DNA of 64,000 nt from Anthoceros angustus (taxonomy: Eukaryota > Streptophyta > Anthocerotopsida > Anthocerotales > Anthocerotaceae): positions 1,860,001-1,924,000 of the forward strand of contig MU008161.1 of the NCBI GenBank assembly GCA_010909165.1, written 5' to 3'. A program made the translations under genes and the position numbers. Positions 22,247 through 32,447 of this stretch are shown here, piece by piece; the stretch's first letter is position 1; each line of letters starts with the position of its first letter. Below the pieces are notes generated by a model. The model ran no database searches. It was not told the DNA's origin and saw only the letters and a list, made by a program, of their open reading frames with translations.

Positions 22247-23950
22247 TCCATCGGCGCGCACACCGCCACCGGTGGTGAGCGCTCTCTGCCCAAAGGTGCT
22301 AGTCTATTCTTGCAATTGAACACCGCCACTAACCCTTTAACTTGTTTCACAAGCCTGGGATCATCACTATATGTGATGTAGTAGCTGTCACGCCACCGCA
22401 TGTTCGAGTTTCCTCCGTGGGCCGCTTGACCGCTTCATCTCTTTGCTTGCGCCATGCTTGCCCTGCTCTTGTTTAGTTGTTTTGCTCGGTCATTTGCCTG
22501 TGCTCGATCATTTGCTCGCTCCATGGTCATTTGCCTGCTATTGCTCATTTTCTCGCTCCGTGTCATTTGTACTGCACGCTCATTTGCTCGCCTTGTCATT
22601 TGCTCGCTCCTTGTCATTTGCTGCTCATTTGCCTGCTATTGCTCATTTGCCTGCTATTGCTCATTTGCTCGCTCCTTCTCTCGCTCGCTCCTCGGTCATT
22701 TGCTCGCTCATTTGCCTGTGCTCGATCATTGGCCCGGCTCCCGCCTTTGCCATGGCTATCGATCATTTGCTCGCAATGTTCATTTGAGCTCAGTTCACGC
22801 AATTTCTCTTTGCTTCCATGCGCTGCGCCATTGGTGGTGAGCGTCTCCTTGCCAGTGCAAGCTAGTCTATTCTTGCAATTGAACACCGCCACTAACCCTT
22901 TAACTTGTTTCACAAGCCCGTCGGGATCATCACTATATGTTGACAGTAGCTTGCCGTGCTACTGTCCTCTGCATGTTCGAGTTTCCTCCGTGGGCCGCTT
23001 GACCGCTTCATCTCTTTGCTTGCGCCATGCTTGCCCACAGCTCTTGTTTAGTTGCTCTTGCTCGGTCATTTGCCGGGCTCGATCATTGCTCGCTCCATGG
23101 TCATTTGCCGCTATTGCTCATTTTCTCGGCTCCGGTCATTTGTGCTCATTTTCTCGCTCCTTCTCTCGCTCCTTGTCATTTGCTCGCTCCTTGTCATTTG
23201 CTCGGCTCCGGTCATTTGCAGCTGTGCTCATTTGCTCGCTCCTTCTCATTCGCTCGGCTCTGGTCGGGTTCCAGCTCTGCTCATTTGCCCCGGCTCCCGA
23301 TCATTTGGCACGGCTCCGCTCATTTGCTGGCTCCCGATCATTTGCTCTCGTGCAATGTTCATTTCTTGTAGCTCAGTTCACGCAATTTCTTTCTTTGCTT
23401 CCATGCGCTGCGCCATTGGTGGTGAGCGTCTCCTTGCCAGTGCAAGCTAGTCTATTCTTGCAATTGAACACCGCCACTAACCCTTTAACTTGTTTCACAA
23501 GCCCGTCGGGATCATCACTATATGTTGACAGTAGCTTGCCGTGCTACTGTCCTCTGCATGTTCGAGTTTCCTCCGTGGGCCGCTTGACCGCTTCATCTCT
23601 TTGCTTGCGCCATGCTTGCCACAGCTCTTGTTTAGTTGCTCTTGCTCTCGGTCATTTGCCGGGCTCGATCATTGCTCGCTCCATGGTCATTTGCCTGCTA
23701 TTGCTCATTTTCTCGCTCCGGTCATTTGTGCTCGATCATTTGCTCGCCTTGTCATTTGCTCGCTCCTTGTCATTTGCTGCTCCTTGTCATTTGCTCCTTG
23801 TCATTTGCCTGCTATTGCTCATTTGCTGGCTCCTTCTCATTCGCCTGGCTCGGTCGGGTTCCCTGCTCGCTCATTTGCCACAGCTCGATCATTTGCTCGC
23901 TCATTTGCCTGTGCTCGATCATTTGCTCTCGTGCAATGTTCATTTGTAGC
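22247..23950. repeat. Higher-order tandem array: three units of about 565-585 bp with nested CATTTGCTCG microrepeats
   Basis: A conserved block (TGCAATTGAACACCGCCACT, AACCCTTTAACTTGTTTCAC, ATCACTATATGT, then CCGCTTGACCGCTTCATCTC) recurs at about 22311, 22874 and 23459. Between blocks lie dozens of degenerate 13-16 bp units built on CTCATTTGCTCGCTCC. Unit three runs into single-copy sequence at about 23950. The array keeps a 490-codon plus-strand frame open, but its Cys/Leu/His-rich content is a consequence of the repeat. Confidence 0.85.
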
Positions 23951-24049
23951 TCAGTTCACTCGAGGATATACAAGGCTCACACTTTGTGAGTGGGGCACTT
24001 CATGTGGCTCTGTGTCCTTTGTGCACGCCCACTCTATCTACTTTGTTTG

Positions 24050-26380
24050 GTCACATCTTGGTGTCCTTTTAGAGGAGATGTTACGAGCATACATTGTCGT
24101 GAGTGATGTGCGGAGTTTTTGCGCTTTTCAAAAGGAGAATCCGGATATCAAGATTGGCCAACGAGCATTCGGCTGAAGCCCTTCTTCATCAAATCCGCAA
24201 GAGAGAAATGTCATTGTTGCGGTACCATGTCGAGATGGCATTTTGAAAGAGGCCTGCACGCTCTGCGTGCCCATCAAAGGTGCACCTCGTGTGCACGTGT
24301 ACACTGGGGTGTGTGGAGAGGAACCCGAGGAGGGGACAAGTGCCACGCGATCGGAGATGTTTTCATCCGTCCGAGAGATGGTGCACTGCTTTATGCCCTA
24401 GAGCACCGGATGAGGATGCATAGGCGAAAATGTTTGCTTGGTAAATCACGCTGGAGTTTCCAAGTGGCCCTCTGTCCTAAGGAGGTTTCACAAGCATTTT
24501 GCCGGAGATGAAGTCAAGTGGCGGTGCTTGAATATCGGAAGGTGGGAGTGAATGAGGACGGAACCTCCAAGTCGAGAATAAAGCTAGTTCTGAAACCCAT
24601 CCGTCGATGATTGAATTTCTTAAGGATAAATTGATCGCTTTCATTTCACATGACTACGTCCAAGATGGCAAGCCACAGGTTTGAAGTGCATTGATTGGTT
24701 TCGAGGATGTGATAGTTTATTATGGACTTTTCGCGAACTATGCTTTTCAAGTTCGAATGAGATACAATCAATGCAATCGCATAGTGATCAAGTTACTATT
24801 CTAGTTCATGTTACATATATGCGGATGGGGCGGTGGTGGAGGAGGACCCTGTAATGTTCAAGTTTTACCACTTTTACATTAGTGATGACATGCAGCATGA
24901 CACTCTCTTTGTCCGGCATGCCCTTATGCTACATTGGGACTGGCTACTGTCAAATGGATACAAGAGTCCACGAGAGCATTGGATGTGGTGGATGGTGCGG
25001 CTTGATTTAAGGCTTGCAGGCCAAGCTATTTTGTGGCGAGGTACCCAAGTCTAACCGGAGGATGCGAGAATCTTTGTGGAGCTATTTTGGGTCGAGCCAC
25101 GGAAAGGGGAGCACGAGGCGGTGCCATATTAAAGAGGGCACTACGTCAAGAGTCACCTTCATCGACGAGGTCGCAGAGCCGCGGATGTTGTCGACTTCTG
25201 CGGTCCAAGATATCCAATGGGGCTGCATCCTCCTATGCAAGTGGAGAAAGGCAAAAGGGTTTTTGGTTGGTGGGAAAGAATGAAGTCAACCGCGGCAGGT
25301 GGGGTGCACCAATCCCGGGTTCTAAAGGCATGCATATATGGTGACTCGGATGCAACTAACCCTCGGCTCAAGATGCGGCATCTTGCGTTTTTTGCCGTGT
25401 GCATGGACAGGACCATGGAGCATGTGAGACAGTGCCCTATACAGCATATGGCATTGATTCGAGGCCGACAAGAGAGAGGACGTTGGTCCCACGCCAAGCA
25501 TCGCACCATTGTCGCTACATGGTCCAGATGGGCCACCCGATCCTGCTAATGGTGTTGCTAGTGAAGATGTCTCAAATTGCACCTCTTGGAGCTTGGAGAC
25601 AACTTTGTGGTGCGTGCATCCTCCTATGCAAGTGGAGAAAGGCAGTGCAAAGGGTTTTTGGTTGGTGGGAAAGAATGAAGTCAACCGCTGGGGTGTGCAC
25701 CAATCCGGGTTCTAAAGGCATGCACATATATGGTGACTCTGGATGCAACCAACCCTCGGCTCAAGATGCGGCATCTTGCGTGTTTTATCTTTATGTGCAT
25801 GGGGCGGTGACCATGGAGCATGTGAGATGCCCTATACAGCATATGGCATCTGGCCATTCGAGGCCGACAAGAGAGAGGACGTTCAATTCGACCAGACCGC
25901 ACCATTGTCGCTACATGCGGTTGGTCCAGATGGGCCACCGATCCCGCCGCTAATGGTGTTGCTAGTGAAGATGTCTCAAATTGCACCTCTTGGAGCTTGG
26001 AGACAACTTTGGTGCGTGCAAGATCCTGTGGACGAAGGTTCAACTTTTATTTGGCAAAGTGCACTGGTGTGCATGTGACCACGGAGCATTACTCCCCTCG
26101 AGGACAAAATTTCCTCCTGTGGGATAAGGTGGTTGTGGGCCAAGATTACCCGGGTTGAGCCGGATGGTTGTGTGTACACTTTGGATCATGAGGTCATGGA
26201 GGTCACCCTTCTTTCATCCCACGTGGAGACCGCAAGTTCCCACTTTTGGAACGCGTGGAAGGAGGCCGATTAGTGTATGTGCTTGACTCGGACACGGCCG
26301 AGTCCTTTAAGGAGCTTGTGAGGGAGGGAAACCAGAACCCATTTGTGTTTTCGTGAGTCGACTCTAAGGCCTCAATTGTA
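24050..26380 (+). pseudogene. Transposase-like protein (SDGxxxQFK / HGKG family), degenerate
   Basis: Blocks in order over three frames: ENPDIKIGQRAF (24140), KPFFIKSAREK, FYHFYISDDMQHDTLFVRHA (24865), LHWDWLLSNGYKSPREHW, YFVARYPSLTGGC (seen intact in the second copy), FGSSHGKGS (25085), a KGFWLVGKNEVNR block (25255), MEHVRQCPIQHMA, then GDNFVVR and GDKVVVG...YTLDHE near the end. I recognise this set from large uncharacterised transposase-like proteins found in plants and animals, with a WSDGCAGQFK motif replaced here by WWMVRLDLRL through frameshifts. The fold is probably RNase H-like, but that is inference. Frameshifts and an internal 390-bp duplication make it nonfunctional. Confidence 0.6.
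25229..26008. repeat. 390-bp tandem repeat within copy A
   Basis: The segment starting TCCTCCTATGCAAGTGGAGA at 25229 recurs at 25619. The second unit is more diverged toward its end. The same pair is present in copy B at 27493 and 27883, so this duplication predates the 2.27-kb one. Confidence 0.9.
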
Positions 26381-26645
26381 CATATGCCGAACGAAATTGA
26401 AATGACCTTGACAACTTGTAAATACCATGGTCCGGTTGCTCAAGATGTGGCCATATTCACACTGTGATGACCCGCTCCACTCCGCTTGGGATCCGGAGCA
26501 CTTTGCTTGACTTGCGACCTTGCGGGTGACAATGCCCAACTTAAGCGCCTTTTAAAACCCCATCTCGTGGAAGACCTTGAAGAGCCAAAGATTGATGCAA
26601 GTGAGTCATGGCCATCGACGCGGGTGTCGTTGGGCAGGTGTGTCG

Positions 26646-27150
26646 TCAGACTGCCTCCACCAAGGCTTTCCACTCCTTGAATGTTTTGAACACTTTGAGC
26701 TTCTCCTTCAAAAGATATGTCCAACTCCTCCTTGTGAAGTTATCCACAAACTCTAGCATGTAGTGGGCTCCTCCATGGGTAGGGTTCTTCATATATTGGT
26801 CCACATACATCGGTGTGTACAAGCTCCAACGCCTTGGCTGCTCGACGCGCTCCAATCCTTAGAAGCTTGGCTTGGTGAAGCTTTCCCATTATGCACCCTT
26901 GGCACAATTGCGGCTCACCAATCTCTTTTAAATCCAAGTCGGTCACCATTTGTTGATTCTTCATCATCTTGATGTTGTCCACTCCAATGTGCCCCAAGCG
27001 TTGATGCCACAAATCTACTGACCCAGTGCTCTTAGGCGAGCTTGACACAAATGTGCAAGCTTGTTGATCACCTACTAAGCACACAACTTGTAGAGATTGC
27101 CTTCCCGAACACCTCGAGCTATCACCTTGACATTAGGTGATTCCGGTTGC
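26646..27150 (-). pseudogene. Copia-3 pre-integrase/integrase fragment (duplicated copy)
   Basis: Minus strand: VDLWHQRLGHIGVDNIKMMK (pre-integrase His motif), LCQGCIMGKLHQAKL (zinc Cys pair), LELVHTDVCGPI (integrase start), EFVDNFTRRSWTYLLKEK and FKEWKALVEAV. It is the right end of duplication copy A. The first catalytic Asp (HTDVCGP) is retained but frames shift between blocks. Confidence 0.88.
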
Positions 27151-27165
27151 TCGGGTTGGATGCGA

Positions 27166-28665
27166 CATGACACTCTCTTTGTCCGGCATGCCCTTATGCT
27201 ACATTGGGGACTCTTGTCAAATGGATACAAGAGTCCACGAGAGCATTGGATGTGGTGGATGGTGCGGCTTGATTTAAGGCTTGCACCAAGCTATTTTGTG
27301 GCGAGGTACCCAAGTCTAACCGGAGGATGCGAGAATCTTTGTGGAGCTATTTTGGGTCGAGCCACGGAAAGGGGAGCACGAGGCGGTGCCATATTAAAGA
27401 GGGCACTACGTCAAGAGTCACCTTCATCGACGAGGTCGCAGAGCCGCGGATGTTGTCGACTTCTGCGGTCCAAGATATCCAATGGGGCTGCATCCTCCTA
27501 TGCAAGTGGAGAAAGGCAAAAGGGTTTTTGGTTGGTGGGAAAGAATGAAGTCAACCGCGGCAGGTGGGGTGCACCAATCCCGGGTTCTAAAGGCATGCAT
27601 ATATGGTGACTCGGATGCAACTAACCCTCGGCTCAAGATGCGGCATCTTGCGTTTTTGCCGTGTGCATGGACAGGACCATGGAGCATGTGAGACAGTGCC
27701 CTATACAGCATATGGCATTGATTCGAGGCCGACAAGAGAGAGGACGTTGGTCCCACGCCAAGCATCGCACCATTGTCGCTACATGGTCCAGATGGGCCAC
27801 CCGATCCTGCTAATGGTGTTGCTAGTGAAGATGTCTCAAATTGCACCTCTTGGAGCTTGGAGACAACTTTGTGGTGCGTGCATCCTCCTATGCAAGTGGA
27901 GAAAGGCAGTGCAAAGGGTTTTTGGTTGGTGGGAAAGAATGAAGTCAACCGCTGGGGTGTGCACCAATCCGGGTTCTAAAGGCATGCACATATATGGTGA
28001 CTCTGGATGCAACCAACCCTCGGCTCAAGATGCGGCATCTTGCGTGTTTTATCTTTATGTGCATGGGGCGGTGACCATGGAGCATGTGAGGAGTGCCCTA
28101 TACAGCATATGGCATTGATTACTCGAGGCGGACGGTAGGGGGCGTTGGTGGTCGGATGGTGCAACAGAATTTAAGGCTTGCACCATTGTCGCTACATGCG
28201 GTTGGTCCAGATGGGCCGCCTGATCCTGCTGCTAATGGTGTTGCTAGTGAAGATGTCTCTGAAATTGCAGACCTCTTGGAGCTTGGAGACAACTTTGTGG
28301 TGCGTGCAGATCCCAGGGACGAAGGTTCAACTTTTTATTTGGCAAAGTGCACTGTTGCAGTGCATGTGACCACGGAGCACATTACCTGTCCCTGGAGCGG
28401 ACAAAATTTCCTCCCAGGGGATAAGGTGGTTGTGGGCCAGTACTACTCCGGGGTTGAGCCGGATGGTTGTGTGTACACTTTGGATCATGAGGCTGCGGAG
28501 GTCACCCTTCTTTCATCCTACGTGGAGACCTGCAAGTTCCCACTTTTGGAACGCGTGGAAGGAGGCCGATTAGTGTATGTGACTCGGACACGGTCGAGTC
28601 CTTTAAGGAGCTTGTGAGGGAGGGAAACCAGAACCCATTTGTGTTTTCGTAGTCTGACTCTAAGG
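27166..28665 (+). pseudogene. Second copy of the transposase-like C-terminal half
   Basis: The same blocks as 24894-26380. It is better preserved near its end, where one frame reads ADLLELGDNFVVRADPRDEG, FYLAKCTVAVHVTTEHITC, GDKVVVGQYYSGVEPDGCVY and FPLLERVEGGRLVYVTR. Stops and frameshifts remain upstream. The 390-bp internal repeat is retained (27493 and 27883). Confidence 0.6.
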
Positions 28666-29440
28666 CCTCAATTGTACATATGCCAAACCTGAAATTGAAA
28701 TGACCTTGACGAACTTGTAAATACCATGGTCCGTTGCTCAAGATGTGGCCATATTCACACTGTGATGACCCGCTCCACTCGCTTGGGATCCGGAGCACTT
28801 TGCTTGACTTGCGACCTTGCGGGTGACAATGCCCAACTTAAGCGCCTTTTAAAACCCCATCTCGTGGAAGACCTTGGAAGAGCCAAAGATTGATGCAAGT
28901 GAGTCATGGCCACGACGTCGGTCTGCCGGTGTCATTGTCTTGTGTACCGGTGTCATTGCTTCCTCCACCAAGGCTTTCCTCCTTGAATGTTTTGAACACT
29001 TTGAGCTTCTCCTTCAAAGATATGTCCAACTCCTCCTTGTGAAGTCATCCACAAACTCTAGAATGTAGTGGGCTCCTCCATGGGTAGGGTTCTTCATTGG
29101 TCCACACATCGGTGTGTACAAGCTCCAACGCCTTTGCTCGGACGCGCTCCAATCCTTGGGAACTTGGTTGGTGAAGCTTTCCCATGCACCCTTGGCACAA
29201 TCGCTCACCAATCTCTTTCAAATCCAAGCGGTCACCATTTGTTGATTCTTCATCATCTTGATGTTGTCCACTCCAATGTGCCCCAAGCGTTGATGCCACA
29301 AATCTACTGACCCAGTGCTCTTAGGCGAGCTTGACACAAATGTGCAAGCTTGTTGATCACCTGGAAGCACACAACTTGTAGAGATTGCCTTCCGAACACC
29401 TCGAGCTATCACCTTGACATTAGGTGATTCCGGTTGCTCG
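27166..29440. repeat. Tandem segmental duplication, copy B
   Basis: Parallel to copy A with an offset of about 2264-2272 bp. Differences are mainly small indels plus a few substitutions and a rearranged patch near 28100-28170. Beyond 29440 copy B continues into the rest of the Copia-3 gag-protease region, showing that B holds the ancestral right junction. Confidence 0.9.
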
Positions 29441-30592
29441 GGTTGGATCGACATCCTCGAGTTGAACACAATCTCATTCGGTCGTGATTCTTGCTCGAAA
29501 GAAGATTCTTCAAGACCGGGCACATGGTGCACATCCTTGATTGTACCTTTGGATGGTCCTCCAGGGAGTTGAACTTTAATCACACCTCTTCATTTGATCT
29601 CGTGTGACCTAGTGTCTCCAAGCGCCACTTTATGCCCCGCCGGCATTTCTTCATAGCTTGAGAACCAAGGCCAGTTGTAGGTGACGTGTTGAGATGCTCC
29701 AGAGCCGAGGTACAAACTCTCATCCTTCTTTGATGGGAGTTGTCGTACTCTTTCTACCGTTGAGATAGCGAAAAGATGTTCTTCCTTCTCACTCACTTGA
29801 TTAGCTTGTGACTCCTTTCCCTTCTTCTTCAGGTCAGTCAACCTTGTCCTACAATCCTTGGCATAGTGATTAGGCTTTTTGCAATAATGGCAAATACCCC
29901 ACACCTTTTTCTTCGCACCTTTCTCCTTCGATCCTTCTTCAGAGTTGGCTTCTGAAGTCTTCCCACGTGTTGTTCCCTTCTTTGAGAAGAGCACCGAGTC
30001 TCCATTCTCTTCTTTCTTGAAGGAATTCTCTAGCTCCTCTTGTAGGAGCAACCCAACCACCTCATCCAACGTTGGTGGTTTGTCGCTTAGATGCATCGCT
30101 ACCGCCGTTCTGAAGGCCAACACAAATTGCTGGTATGCGGATGGTAGGCTACTCAGCAACACCACGATAACCTTTCTTTCAGAAGGTTTGATGTTCGCCG
30201 CCTTCATTTGATCTACCAAGTTCTTCAACTTGTTGACGTGTTGTTAAATGGTGTCACCCTTGATCATCTTGAAGTTGACAAATTGTTGCTCCAACAGCAT
30301 CTCATTCACCAAGCTCTTCTTCTCATACGTGTTGCAAAGGGTCGTCCACGCCGCTTTAGATGTTGCACACTCACTCAATTGAGAGAGTATGTCATCGGAC
30401 ACATCGAGGAGAATCGTTGCCAACGCTCGTCCATCTTTCTCGGTGTCCGCTTTGATGGGTGTTTGCTGAGGCCATTGTCGACAAACTTCCATAGTCCTCA
30501 GTCAATAGCATCTTCAGATTCAACTTCCACAATATGAAGTTCGTGGCTCCAAACTTCTCCACTATACATGTCTCCATGCTTGTTGACGCCAT
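28960..30592 (-). pseudogene. Copia-3 gag, zinc knuckle, protease and integrase start
   Basis: Gag starts at ATG 30592 (MASTSMETCIVEKFGATNF). It runs through ILLDVSDDILSQLSECATSK and, after an in-frame stop at about 30245, LSSLPSAYQQFVLAFRTAV. The knuckle CHYCKKPNHYAKDC is intact. Protease reads LYLGSGASQHVT: the catalytic Asp of the usual LDSGAS is replaced by Gly. The pre-integrase and integrase pieces at 29583-28975 repeat those at 27.1-26.65 kb. Confidence 0.9.
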
Positions 30593-30649
30593 GCCTAGTT
30601 TCCCTACAATTGATCTTGAAGACCAAAGCACCTCACTCTCATGCACTAC

Positions 30650-30935
30650 AAGGATTATTGCACACAAGTTCTCACAAGCACAAGGCGAAGAACTATGCAA
30701 TTGGACTTGACTCAAGCATCTAGATTGCACACAAGTTCTCACAAGCATAAGGCTAAGAACTATGCAATTGGACTTGACTCAAGCATCTAGATTGCACACA
30801 AGTTCTCACAAGCACAAGTCTAAGAACTATGCAATTGGACTTGGCTCGAGGATCTAGATAATAGTGCAATAAGAATTCTGTTAGGCTCTGCAAAACACAC
30901 AAGTTCTCACAAGCACAAGACTAAATTTCGTCCTA
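30650..30935. repeat. 67-bp tandem repeats in the Copia-3 leader
   Basis: Three full units and a diverged fourth with the core CACACAAGTTCTCACAAGCA followed by CTAAGAACTATGCAATTGGA and CTTGACTCAAGCATCTAG. They lie between the LTR TATA box and the gag ATG, in R/U5 or leader RNA. Confidence 0.9.
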
Positions 30936-31011
30936 TGGGAATGACTCAAGATGGTAGATAATAGTACAATGGGACTCTATGAGGCTCCCCACCATAGATC
31001 TGATAAGCGCT

Positions 31012-31404
31012 GAGCCTTTATACAAACTAAACCCTAAACATTCGCATTCAATATGGGTTATATGCACTAGGCACCCTGGATACTAGCACACAAGCACGCA
31101 AGAACACTTGCACACACCACACCCCACATGTAGGTGGGCTTGGCTTTATTTAGTCCTAGCCTTGAATCCTACTGGTCACTTGACCTTGAATCCTATTGGT
31201 TACTTGACCTTGAGTCCTATTGGTCACTTGACCTTGAATCCTTCTTGTCACTTGACTTGCCATTTACTTTTGGGCTTTCTAGAAGATACTTTCTCGAAGA
31301 TGCATGACTTTCAAGTTTATTATTTTTAGGGCACTCTCCATAACATGCTTTTAGAGCACTCTTCATAACATATTTTGATATGTTGTAATAAATCACTTCT
31401 AACA
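31012..31404 (-). repeat. 5' LTR of Copia-3 (U3 part)
   Basis: On the minus strand it starts TGTTAGAAGTGATTTATTAC at 31404 and reaches a TATAAAGGCTC box near 31012. It matches 18589-18173. It has four 24-bp units (31160-31255). The LTR 3' limit is unclear because its partner is truncated and I see no canonical primer-binding site. Confidence 0.85.
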
Positions 31405-31563
31405 CGGGAAGCCAGCACCATGACCTCACACCGTTTGCTCATTCCAGCCTCGACCCTACCTGGCCGGTGCATCCCCTAGCTGCTACTTATCATCTTGCCC
31501 ACATTTGGAAGCATGAAATAGCCACTGGCTTGCTCACCATCTGCCTGTCCACCCTTAACCCAG

Positions 31564-32068
31564 TCATCCGCCGGCTGTTAAATGCTCACACCCGGCAGCG
31601 TTGCTCAAGGTTGGGTTGGAAGCAGTGTCAGCGGCACTTGATGGGTGGGAGATGCAGCGTCTCAATGAGCTAGCTGACGAGCTCATCGCCTGTGGAGACG
31701 AGGAGGAGCCCATGGTGGATGTGTGCCAGGAGATGCGTGAGCTTACACAACAAGTGTCACCGGCCGTGGTCATCGCCAATGAGCTTCAAAGCTCGGAGTC
31801 ATTCACAGAGGGGCAGGATTGCACTCTGTTGATACTTATCTGGGCCTTCACTTGGGTTGAAATCTTGCTTTTGGAGCATACCATGCTTGGGGATCGTCGC
31901 CCAGAGGAGATGCACACCATCAGTTCCAAGTGGGAAACCTACACTTGGAGCATTGAAACGGACGAAAAAGACACTCGACGGTTTCCGACGAGTAGCACTG
32001 TTCGCCTGCGGCCAAGAAAGCGAGGCTGTCGAAGATTTTGTAGCGCCAGACTGCTGGGAAGGGTTTGA
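31564..32068 (+). pseudogene. Inverted 5' fragment of the CHAT-protein gene
   Basis: The plus-strand sequence reads VGLEAVSAALDGWEMQRLNE, LADELIACGDEEEPMVDVCQ and TLLILIWAFTWVEILLLEHT, nearly identical to the N-terminal region of the minus-strand gene (37.98-37.46 kb). After about 100 codons frameshifts set in (DGFRRVALFACGQESEAVED continues in another frame). It is more diverged from the gene than the gene's internal duplicates are from each other, so it is an older copy. It has no ATG-proximal exon and no CHAT domain. Confidence 0.88.
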
Positions 32069-32125
32069 AGCTTGTTTTCTGTGTGTTGTCACCTCCTATG
32101 TGTGCTGAGAAGCTAATGAACGTCG

Positions 32126-32246
32126 TGCATTTGGCAGTAGTCCTGTCGATGCAGGAGGTGCGCAACTGTTGCTCGATCTTCATATTGGTGTACTAAGGCC
32201 AATTCCCCAACGGAAAGCGGTGAAATGTGATCGCTTAACAAAAAAT
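32126..32246. repeat. Dispersed repeat, inverted partner at 46682-46801
   Basis: About 120 bp, containing TTTGGCAGTAGTCCTGTCGA, CTAAGGCC, and GTGAAATGTGATCGCTTAAC. It matches the reverse complement of 46682-46801 at roughly 85 percent by eye. Identity as a transposon family is unknown. Confidence 0.75.
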
Positions 32247-32447
32247 CACCAAGTCCGACGTACTCTTGCAATTCTGAGAACTCTTTGAACATGATCAACA
32301 TCAAGCTGTGCACTGCTGATCGACAGAGGTGTACAGAGATGGAAATGTATAGGAGCAACAAAGTGAGTCACTCACGTTGTTGGAGATACTTCCTATTGGA
32401 GACTATCTTCCCGTTGGAGACTACTAGCTTTCTCACAGCCTTGAGCT

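Larger units (their letters stand above)
20641..26645 (+). mobile_element. DNA transposon of about 6 kb inserted in the Copia-3 integrase
   Basis: The limits are set by where the Copia integrase frame breaks off and resumes on the minus strand. The insert carries a plus-strand transposase-like pseudogene in its right third, a repeat block (22.25-23.95 kb) in its middle, and noncoding sequence on the left. I could not find clear terminal inverted repeats or a target duplication; the right edge differs between the two duplicated copies (26620-26650 against 28900-28970), so the true end is uncertain. Confidence 0.65.
24894..27165. repeat. Tandem segmental duplication, copy A (about 2.27 kb)
   Basis: Starts at CATGACACTCTCTTTGTCCG and ends where GGGTTGGAT meets a second CATGACACTCTCTTTGTCCG at 27166. 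Copy B follows directly with the same order of blocks. The unit contains the transposase C-terminal half (plus strand) and a piece of Copia-3 pol (minus strand), so it arose after the transposon had entered the Copia. Confidence 0.9.
18173..31404 (-). mobile_element. Minus-strand Copia element (Copia-3) spanning 13 kb, interrupted by later insertions
   Basis: LTR-like ends at 18173-18589 and 31012-31404 face the same way, and between them, on the minus strand, lie gag, protease, integrase, RT and RNase H in order. The integrase reading stops near 26646 (FKEWKALVEA) and resumes near 20635 ([16 protein letters not shown]), as one Copia integrase would read if the intervening 6 kb were removed. 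A 2.27-kb tandem duplication then repeated part of the 5' half. The element is therefore a nested composite and not mobile. Confidence 0.82.

Noticed and set aside
22477-23949. A 490-codon open frame, Cys/Leu/His-rich, with membrane-like segments
   Set aside because: It is kept open by tandem CATTTGCTCG microrepeats with two ~565-585 bp super-units. Composition follows the repeat, all frames look alike, and there is no conserved domain.
22435-24000. CRISPR-like direct repeats
   Set aside because: Repeats are degenerate, of variable spacing, nested in a plant transposon, and lack unique spacers of constant length.
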